14,348 nucleotides of DNA. Origin: a bacterium. Lineage in GTDB: Bacteria; Gemmatimonadota; Glassbacteria; GWA2-58-10. The stretch lies in the NCBI GenBank assembly GCA_021372515.1, contig JAJFUG010000156.1, forward strand, positions 1 to 14,348. The letters run 5' to 3'. The notes under the pieces were generated by a model, which saw only the letters and a list, made by a program, of their open reading frames with translations, did no database searches and was not told where the DNA came from. Positions within the stretch are counted from its first letter, which is position 1; every line of letters begins with the position of its first letter. Positions 6,805 through 12,765 of the stretch are shown here, piece by piece. The position numbers were made by a program, and so were the translations under genes.

Positions 6805-7191
6805 GGCAATAATGTCCGGATGGGTTTTTGCAGATCAGTTTAAGGGCGAACACAAGGTTCGCCCCTACGACACCGCCCGGCGTCCCAGGAGGCTAAACCG
6901 GCTTGCGGCTGTCAGGCCGCCGCAGTTAAGTCTTTGGGGGCCGCACCTGTCTGAGCCTCCCGCCCGGGCAGCGTGTAATCGAGTGTGAAACGGTAAGGGT
7001 TGGAATTGCCACACGGCTTGGCGGCGATTCGCGGCAGCGCCGCCGCTTCAACGCGGGAGCGGAGATAATCCTCGGGCACACCACAGTCAGAAACAGTGTC
7101 GCAGTACGGACGAGTTTGCGGCCCCCGCTGGCTTTGCGGCTTTGGCCAAAACCAAAGCAGAAATTAGTCTTTCGGTTTCTCACGGCAAGTT
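6805..7191 (-). repeat. 387-nt dispersed repeat, copy B (inverted relative to copy A)
   Basis: The minus strand matches 2314-2700, with a gapless 313-nt core (7156-6844). The GGGGGCCGC/GCGGCCCCC pair is retained (plus-strand positions 6936-6944 and 7118-7126), as are the internal GCGGC/GCCGC hairpin and the GGGCGAAC terminal hairpin (6844-6864). The first hairpin is shorter (GCTTTGG/CCAAAGC, 7 bp) than in copy A. The CCTGG/CCAGG stem of copy A becomes CCTGG/CCGGG, pairing through a G-U wobble, while its 4-nt loop changes from AAAT to GACG. The open frame in this strand (7183-6926) lacks codon-position bias relative to copy A, so I do not annotate it as a gene. It lies between the 3' end of the kinase gene and the lipoprotein promoter. 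Confidence 0.85.
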
Positions 7192-7230
7192 ACTAAGCCG
7201 GAAAATGCTGGGGCTGAGGGGATTCAATCC

Positions 7231-7247
7231 AATAAACCGGGCCCGGT
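7231..7247 (-). terminator. weak terminator-like palindrome after the kinase gene
   Basis: On the minus strand a 12-nt perfect palindrome ACCGGGCCCGGT (plus positions 7236-7247) is followed by TTATT, 30 nt after the kinase stop codon. The stem is only about 4 bp once a loop is allowed, so its terminator role is doubtful. Confidence 0.2.
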
Positions 7248-7276
7248 ATGCCGCGCCCTGCGACTGCTGTTGCGGA

Positions 7277-8914
7277 TTACTGCGCCGGCTTCTCGCCAGT
7301 CTCCCCCGCCTCGGGCCGGGCGGCCGGGAAATCGACCCGGAAACTGGTCCCCCGGCCCGGGGCCGACTCCACCCGGATCGACCCGCCCAGGTTGTCCACG
7401 ATCAGCTTGGCGATGGTCATGCCCAGGCCGCTGCCCTCGCTGTCGGGCTTGATCCGCTCGAGCTGAGTGTACTTGTCGAATATTTTCGGGATGTCCTCCT
7501 GCCGCATGCCCCGTCCGTGGTCCCGCACGCACACCCGCGCCCGCCCGTTCTCCTCGCTCAGCTCCACCTCCACCGCGTTCCCCGGCGGCGAGAACCGGAT
7601 CGCGTTGGACAGAATGTTGGTCAGCACCTGGATGATCCGGTCGCGGTCGGAGCACAGCCGGACCGGGTCCTCCGGGGTGAGGAAATTGCAGGAGAGGCTG
7701 CGCTCCTCGAACAGCGGCTTGAGCGAGAAGATCGTGCTGTAGAGGGTCTCTTTCAGGTCGAACAGCTCGCGGCTGAACTCCATCCGCCCGGCCTCGATAC
7801 GCGAGATGTCCAGGATCTCGTTGATCAGGCGGGTCAGGCGCTTGCAGTTGTTGATTATGGTGAGCAGGAAATCGGTGCGACGGGTGTCGGAGCGGTCGAG
7901 GCCCTTGAGCAGCATCTCGGAGAAAAGCTGGATCGAGCCCAGGGGCGTGCGAAACTCGTGGCTGACCAGGGAGAGGAAATCGTTCTTGGCCGAGTCCAGG
8001 CTGCGCAGGTCGGAACAGACATGCTCCAGCTCGCGGTAGCGGTTGCGCAATTCGGTGGTGCTCTCGGCGATCCGGACCTCCAGCTCGCTGTTGAGCTGCT
8101 CGACCTCCTGGCGCGAGCGCAGCAGGCGCAGGCTCATCTCGTTGAATGATTCTGAAAGCACCCCCAGCTCATCCCGCCTGGCCGCGGGGATGGTCCGTCC
8201 GAACTCTCCGTGTGCGATCTGACGGGTGGCCTCGGCCAGAAGGTGCAGCGGGGCGACAGTGCGCCGCACCGAGACAATGGCCAGGCCGGAGGCCAGGATC
8301 AGAATGAGCAGGAATATCAGCCCGGCGTAGCGCAGGGAGCGTGCCAGCTCGGCGTTCAACCGCTCGGGCGAGACCTCGATCACGGCCCAGCCCAGGCGCT
8401 CGCGCGCTCCGTTTGCCTCGGCTCCGCCCGGGGCGAAGAACATCGACTCGTCCGCCTCCGGGCCGGAGGCCGCGCCCAGCGCGGTCACCGGGGCCACGGC
8501 CCGGTAGCGCAAGCTGGCCTGAACCGGCTGCCAGAGAGTGCTGTCCGGGGCGTCCGGTCCCGGCAGGTAGTTCAGGTGCGTGCCCAGCAGGGATGGATCG
8601 GTGGAGGCGAGCACCTGGCCCGCGGAGTCGGCCACCAGCACCAGGGCGACATCCTTTTCCAGCCGCACCCCGGCGATAAGCTGGTCCAGCCGCGCGCGAT
8701 CCTTGGCCAGCAGGGCGAAATTGCAATTGAACGCCAGGTTGCCGGCGAAGGAGACAGTCTTCTCGTGCAGGCGGTCCATCTGCGAGCGGCGCTGGTTGTA
8801 GCCGAAAAGCGCCCCCAGCACCAGCGCCATTACACTGAGCAGTGCGATCACCGCCAGGGTGGCCTTGCTGCCCAGGCTCAGGGCGGGGAGTCTATTCAGG
8901 GTCACGGTTCTCAT
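7277..8914 (-). CDS. membrane sensor histidine kinase (HAMP-HisKA-HATPase)
   Basis: This 545-residue inner-membrane kinase has a first membrane segment at about 17-38, then an extracytoplasmic sensor of about 155 residues (FAGNLAFNCNFALL, VLVADSAGQVLAST) that looks Cache/CHASE-like. A second membrane segment at about 196-217 leads to a HAMP domain and a short coiled coil. The phosphorylation site is His319 in SHEFRTPL. The ATPase domain has the N box (LTNILSNAIRFSP), G1 (DHGRGM, from Asp465), the F box (IFDKYTQ) and G2 (GSGLGMTIAK), so all catalytic elements look intact. There is no receiver domain, so it needs a separate regulator; the HTH-REC protein at 12027 is the obvious candidate. Its ATG overlaps the stop of the binding-protein gene (ATGA, 8911-8914), which suggests coupled translation. 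That protein may deliver the signal to the sensor domain, but this is inference. Confidence 0.93.
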   Translation of the reverse strand: MRTVTLNRLPALSLGSKATLAVIALLSVMALVLGALFGYNQRRSQMDRLHEKTVSFAGNLAFNCNFALLAKDRARLDQLIAGVRLEKDVALVLVADSAGQVLASTDPSLLGTHLNYLPGPDAPDSTLWQPVQASLRYRAVAPVTALGAASGPEADESMFFAPGGAEANGARERLGWAVIEVSPERLNAELARSLRYAGLIFLLILILASGLAIVSVRRTVAPLHLLAEATRQIAHGEFGRTIPAARRDELGVLSESFNEMSLRLLRSRQEVEQLNSELEVRIAESTTELRNRYRELEHVCSDLRSLDSAKNDFLSLVSHEFRTPLGSIQLFSEMLLKGLDRSDTRRTDFLLTIINNCKRLTRLINEILDISRIEAGRMEFSRELFDLKETLYSTIFSLKPLFEERSLSCNFLTPEDPVRLCSDRDRIIQVLTNILSNAIRFSPPGNAVEVELSEENGRARVCVRDHGRGMRQEDIPKIFDKYTQLERIKPDSEGSGLGMTIAKLIVDNLGGSIRVESAPGRGTSFRVDFPAARPEAGETGEKPAQ

Positions 8915-9891
8915 CTGTTGTCAGTCCCGGCTCCGAGGATGACCGACCGGCTCAGCACCCGCCGCGGGATATGCAGCCCGAGACTTTCGGCCACCGGCTG
9001 GTTCACGTAGAGCAGGACACTCCTTACGGTCTGTACTCCGGCTGAGGTCTGGGATTTCGACTCCGGGAAAAGAAACTGAAGCGTCATCTCGGCGGTCTGG
9101 GCCCCCACCGCGGCATAGTCGCTGCCCAGGGACAGGGGTGCGCCGGCCAGGGCCAGCTGGCGCGAAAAGGCGAACACCGGCACGCGGTGCAGGTAGCAGA
9201 ATTCAAGCAGGTTAAGGCTGACATCCTGGCTGTAGGTGAGTGGATCGGGCGGCAGCCAGAGCAGGTCGATCCCCTCCAGCATGCCTTTCAGCGCGCCCAG
9301 CACCTCCTCCTTGCCGCCGAGGCGGGCCTCCACCAGGCGCAGCCCCAGCTCGTCGCTCAGGCGGCGCAGGGAGTCCGGGGCCGCTCCGGAGCCCGAGGTG
9401 GCCAGGAAGCCCACCCGCCGCACCAGGGGCAGGCTTTCGCGGATGGCCTCGAGCTGCTCGCGGAAGCCGAGCGAAAGGCTGAGGCCGAACACCGGGGGGC
9501 GGGCGCCTGCGGGGGCCTCGCGGAAGGGGTCGCCCAGCACCATGGTAAAGGCCAGCGGGGTGTCCTGGAGCCGGCGCAACGCGGCGCGGGCGGCCGGGGT
9601 GCCCACGCTCAGCACCAGGGCGGGGTTGGCTGCCCGCACCGAGTTCCAGAAAGAATCCTGGGCCGCATCCTCCGTCCGGCCCGCAGGCAGGGTCCGCTCA
9701 TCCAGCGCCACCGGTTGGCCGCTTTCCCGCAGGGCCGCGCGGAAAGCGCCGACAGCCAGACGGTACTCCGGGTTGGCGGAGCTGAGCACCAGCACCACCC
9801 CGGAGCGCCCGGGCTGCGCCGCGCAGAGAGGCCGCCAGCCGCCGGTGAGCAGAAGCAGCAGCAAAAGGATATGACAGGTTTTCCCGCTCAT
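8911..9891 (-). CDS. periplasmic ABC-type substrate-binding protein (PF04392-like)
   Basis: The 326-residue protein starts with a signal peptide (ILLLLLLLTGG, likely cleaved near LCA-AQ at 24-25). Typical features of the ABC_sub_bind family follow: VVLVLSSANPEYRLAVGAFRAAL, ALVLSVGTPAARAAL (the 'knows only that the name exists' segment), PVFGLSLSL, VRRVGFLAT and DLLWLPPDPLTYS. The fold should be a two-lobed periplasmic binding protein, but nothing shows what it binds. No permease or ATPase gene is present, and the gene sits between a TonB receptor gene (58-nt gap) and a histidine kinase gene (4-nt overlap). It therefore probably senses a ligand and passes the signal to the kinase. The start lacks a convincing SD sequence. 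The signal peptide follows at once and no later start is credible. Confidence 0.85.
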   Translation of the reverse strand: MSGKTCHILLLLLLLTGGWRPLCAAQPGRSGVVLVLSSANPEYRLAVGAFRAALRESGQPVALDERTLPAGRTEDAAQDSFWNSVRAANPALVLSVGTPAARAALRRLQDTPLAFTMVLGDPFREAPAGARPPVFGLSLSLGFREQLEAIRESLPLVRRVGFLATSGSGAAPDSLRRLSDELGLRLVEARLGGKEEVLGALKGMLEGIDLLWLPPDPLTYSQDVSLNLLEFCYLHRVPVFAFSRQLALAGAPLSLGSDYAAVGAQTAEMTLQFLFPESKSQTSAGVQTVRSVLLYVNQPVAESLGLHIPRRVLSRSVILGAGTDNR

Positions 9892-9949
9892 GGCCGCGTG
9901 ATTTTGCGCCCGGTCGGCCCGGGGCGCGGTGCCGTTTTGGTCTTCAGAC

Positions 9950-11827
9950 TCAGAACTCCCATTGGACCCCGCAATCGAACTGCCTCTCTATGTACTCGCC
10001 CAGCGGGTACTGCTCCCTGGACGGTCCGGCCAGGTTGTCCCCGGCCACGAACAGTGTCAGACCGCCGCGGGGCAGCTCATAGCCGATCCGGCCCGACAGG
10101 CGCACGAACTGGCCCGTGCGGCTCACCGCAGTCAGGCCGAGGCCGGCCGGCACCTCCCAGACCGAGGGGCCCACGTAGCCGGCCGCGCCGAACAGGCTGA
10201 GGCCCGCTGGCAGGGTGGCGTAGAGCTGAAGGCTGCCCTTGTGGCGCGGCGTGTGCTGGCTGCGCCTGGCGCTGAAACGGTTGTGGAGGCGCTGGTAGCT
10301 GTAGCTGGCCACGATTTTTACCGGGCGCACCGGCAGGTAGTCGATTGTCAGCTCGCCGCCGCAGCCGCGGGCCGTGCCGAAATTGCGGTACGAGTCGGCC
10401 AGGGAGGCGTCCACCACTTGCAGCACGTCGCTGAACGCGATGTTGCCACTCAGGGTGAGGGCGAACAGATCCAGTTTCACCTTGAGCCGCTCGCGGCGCG
10501 ACCAGACATAGCCCGCCTCCAGCGAGTTGATCCGCTCGGAGTCCAGCTCGCGGTTGCCCAGCAGGCGGATGCCCTCGGCCGTGCTGTAGTCCAGGTACGA
10601 GTTGATGAAGCTGGGGCTGCGGAAAGCCCGGTTGTATGTCAGCCGGAAAATGTGGCTGGGCGCCGGAGAGTACAGCACATTGAGCCGCGGGCTTGCGCTC
10701 AGGCCGGTCAGTGGGTGATGGTCGAGGCGCGCACCGGCCAGAAAACTGATCTCGGGCAGCGGGCGGTACTCGTCCTGGATATAGGCTGCCAGAAGGCCCT
10801 GCCGCCGCGAGCGGTCGAGGATGTTCGAGCGGATGGTGTTGAGACGGGCCTCCAGCCCGTAGATCACGTGGTCGCGCATGGTGGGGTGAAACCCGTTCTG
10901 CAGCTCCAGGTCGAGCGTGTTGTAGCGCACGCTCTCGCTGCCCTCGCCCGGCGAGTAGGTGCTTTGGTGCATCTCACCGTGGTTCAGGTAGAGCTGGCAG
11001 GCCAGGTCGTTGCGGTCCAGGTTCAGTTTCAGGTGGCTGTTGTTGTCGCGCTGCCTTTGCATCTGCTCCAGGAAAATCCGGTCGGCGTAGCCGCCGGCCA
11101 GGCCGGCATCCAGCGACAGGCTGGTCCGGTCGGTGAGCTGCCTTTCCAGCAACAAGCTGCCCAGCGCGTTGCGCGAGGCGTGGCGCCGCGGCTGGCTGAA
11201 ACTGTCCAGCCCCCGGTAGCCCGCGGCGATACGGTAGCCGGTCTGTCCGCGCTGCCCCCCAGCCAGGAGCGAACTGCCGGCCCGGCCGTGGCTGCCCAGG
11301 CGCTGTTCCAGGCGGACGCCGTTAAGCTGGGACGGGGTGCGGGTGATGATGTTGATCACGCCGCTGAACGCGTTGGCCCCGTAGAGCGCACTGCCCGGGC
11401 TGCGCATCACCTCGATCCGCTCGATCTGCTCCGGCAGCAACGGCAGGCTGAACCAGTTGATCCCGCCGAAATAGTCCTGATACACCGAGCGGCCGTCGAT
11501 CAACACCAGCATCTTGTCGGCCGGGACCATGTTCAGACCGCGGGCGCAGACCTCATACTGCGAGGCGCCCAGGCGCATCACGTCCAGGCCGGGGACCCAC
11601 TGCAGCAGCTCGGGGATCGATCCGGCGCCGCTGGCGCGAATCTCCTGGGCCGAAATCACGGTCATGGAGGCGGGCGACTGGTCGAGGCTCTGGTCGGCGC
11701 CGGAGGCGGTCACTGCGCTGCGGAGGGGCTGGAAAAGGGATTCCTCGGTCAGGTCCTGGCCCTGGGCCGGGAGCGCCGCCGGCAGCAGGATGACGAACAG
11801 GAGAAGCCGGACAAACTGATAAAGCAT
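9950..11827 (-). CDS. TonB-dependent outer-membrane receptor, Cir-like
   Basis: The 625-residue protein begins with a signal peptide (MLYQFVRLLLFVILLPAALPA) and then a plug domain with QSPASMTVISAQEIRASGA, IPELLQWVPGLDV, DKMLVLIDGRSVYQ, IERIEVMRSPGSALYGANAF and GVINIITRTP, all characteristic of TonB receptors. The remainder is a beta-barrel ending in the outer-membrane-type terminal phenylalanine (VQWEF). There is no SusC-type N-terminal carboxypeptidase-like extension and no SusD partner gene, so a siderophore, cofactor or other small ligand is likelier than glycans. The ligand is unknown. The frame is open to 11917, but the upstream part has no SD or signal character, so I place the start at 11827, where only a weak GAAG precedes it. 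The gene follows the response regulator (199-nt gap) and precedes the binding-protein gene. Confidence 0.92.
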   Translation of the reverse strand: MLYQFVRLLLFVILLPAALPAQGQDLTEESLFQPLRSAVTASGADQSLDQSPASMTVISAQEIRASGAGSIPELLQWVPGLDVMRLGASQYEVCARGLNMVPADKMLVLIDGRSVYQDYFGGINWFSLPLLPEQIERIEVMRSPGSALYGANAFSGVINIITRTPSQLNGVRLEQRLGSHGRAGSSLLAGGQRGQTGYRIAAGYRGLDSFSQPRRHASRNALGSLLLERQLTDRTSLSLDAGLAGGYADRIFLEQMQRQRDNNSHLKLNLDRNDLACQLYLNHGEMHQSTYSPGEGSESVRYNTLDLELQNGFHPTMRDHVIYGLEARLNTIRSNILDRSRRQGLLAAYIQDEYRPLPEISFLAGARLDHHPLTGLSASPRLNVLYSPAPSHIFRLTYNRAFRSPSFINSYLDYSTAEGIRLLGNRELDSERINSLEAGYVWSRRERLKVKLDLFALTLSGNIAFSDVLQVVDASLADSYRNFGTARGCGGELTIDYLPVRPVKIVASYSYQRLHNRFSARRSQHTPRHKGSLQLYATLPAGLSLFGAAGYVGPSVWEVPAGLGLTAVSRTGQFVRLSGRIGYELPRGGLTLFVAGDNLAGPSREQYPLGEYIERQFDCGVQWEF

Positions 11828-12026
11828 TGCTTCGCACCGTGGCGCGCGGCCGTGTCGGGCCGGCTCGCCGCTAACGGAGCGGTCCGGAGGAATACTGGCG
11901 GGAGACGAGAAGCACATAGGGGGGCTGTCGGGCCTTTTCCCGCGCTGTGCACCTGTCCCTCGAGCGGTTCAGGCCTGTGGCGGGAGGCAAAGAGTTCGTT
12001 GACGGTGTCTGAAACCCCAAGAAACT
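11828..12026. other. 199-nt gap between response regulator and TonB receptor genes
   Basis: I found no convincing promoter, terminator or riboswitch here. In particular I could not see a cobalamin-box or c-di-GMP aptamer signature on the minus strand. The gap is long enough to hold a separate promoter for the receptor-binding protein-kinase genes, so the regulator may or may not share their transcript. Confidence 0.4.
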
Positions 12027-12647
12027 CTATCCGTTGCGTAAAACTCCGGCTGCGACCATACGGTCCAGGCTGTGGTAAAACTCCGTGCTCTCGAATGGCT
12101 TGAGCAGGTATTCGTTAGCGCCGCAGTAGAGCACCCTCTCCCGGACAAAAGCCCCGGCGTGCCCGGTCATGGCCAGGATACCCACCCCGGACCAGATCTC
12201 GTTCTGGCGGATGTGCTGGCAGACCTCGAGCCCGTCGATACGGGGCAGGCGCAGGTCGAGAACCAGCAGGTCGGGGCGGAAAACGCCCATGCTGAGCAGC
12301 ACCTCGTAGCCGTCGCTCGCCGCCTCGATCTCGGCGCGGGGGTAGCGGTCCTCGATCAGCAGCCGCACGCCGCGGGCGAAATCGGTGTCATCCTCGCCGA
12401 TCAGGACTTTCAGAGGCGGCTTCGGGGAGAAGAACTCCTCGATCACCGGCACGCCGCTTCTTTCCAGGAACTCCCGGAAATTTTCGCGGCTGATCTTGTA
12501 CCGTCCGCCCGGATAGCGGTAGCACTTGATCTTGCCGTCCTTGATCCAGCGGTTGACATGCACCACCGAAACCCGGCAATAGCGGGCCACCTCGGTGGTG
12601 GAGAGCGTGTCCTCCAGATGCTGCGGGTCTTTGGAGTTTTTGGTCAT
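12027..12647 (-). CDS. response regulator with N-terminal excisionase-type HTH and C-terminal receiver
   Basis: The 206-residue protein has a MerR/excisionase-like (HTH_17) DNA-binding domain at about 14-62: LSTTEVARYCRVSVVHVNRWIK, the turn IKCYRYPGGRYKISRENF, then EFLERSG. A receiver domain spans about 79-200. All phosphotransfer residues are present: Asp86/Asp87 (GEDD), phospho-acceptor Asp131 (LLVLDLRLPRIDG), Thr161 (AMTGHAG) and Lys183 (LLKPFE). Most response regulators have the receiver first, so this order is reversed. AGGGG stands about 7 nt before ATG 12647. It is the only regulator near the kinase at 7277 and probably receives its phosphate, which is an inference from position. It may control the downstream receptor genes. 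Confidence 0.9.
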   Translation of the reverse strand: MTKNSKDPQHLEDTLSTTEVARYCRVSVVHVNRWIKDGKIKCYRYPGGRYKISRENFREFLERSGVPVIEEFFSPKPPLKVLIGEDDTDFARGVRLLIEDRYPRAEIEAASDGYEVLLSMGVFRPDLLVLDLRLPRIDGLEVCQHIRQNEIWSGVGILAMTGHAGAFVRERVLYCGANEYLLKPFESTEFYHSLDRMVAAGVLRNG

Positions 12648-12711
12648 GCCACACCCCTGTTTTTGTACCGCCGTTTGCGAAATTAGTTGCGTTCAACCGA
12701 CAATTCAGGAG

Positions 12712-12744
12712 GCGCCGCCGGCGCCGGCGGCACGCCGGCGGCGC
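12712..12744 (-). terminator. very GC-rich hairpin after the beta-propeller gene
   Basis: GCGCCGCCGG (12712-12721) and CCGGCGGCGC (12735-12744) form a perfect 10-bp, all-GC stem, with smaller nested pairings in the loop. It begins about 20 nt after the stop of the gene ending at 12766 and ends 64 nt before the start codon of the response regulator gene. No T-run follows on the minus strand, so intrinsic termination is uncertain. It may slow polymerase or protect the 3' end of the message. Confidence 0.4.
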
Positions 12745-12765
12745 TGTCTTTCTCCAGGAAAGAGG

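Noticed and set aside
6926-7183. 85-codon open frame in repeat copy B as a real small gene
   Set aside because: Comparison with the same frame in copy A shows no third-position bias in substitutions (13/7/11).
2314-7191. composite transposon bounded by the two inverted repeats
   Set aside because: There is no transposase or integrase between the repeats, and neither terminal inverted repeats nor target-site duplications are visible at the outer ends.
7142-8149. 335-codon plus-strand open frame opposite the kinase gene
   Set aside because: It covers the HisKA and ATPase domains, whose motifs are intact on the minus strand. It also begins inside repeat copy B.
11828-11917. 30-residue N-terminal extension of the TonB receptor
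   Set aside because: There is no SD before ATG 11917, and the extension would bury the signal peptide that starts at 11827.
11828-12026. riboswitch upstream of the TonB receptor gene, such as a cobalamin aptamer
   Set aside because: I looked for a cobalamin-box and c-di-GMP-type core on the minus strand and found none.
9929-12103. 724-codon plus-strand open frame antisense to the TonB receptor gene
   Set aside because: Its product is rich in Ala, Arg, Gln, His and Val with no domain motifs, while the opposite strand has full plug and barrel features. High GC makes stops rare on the antisense strand.
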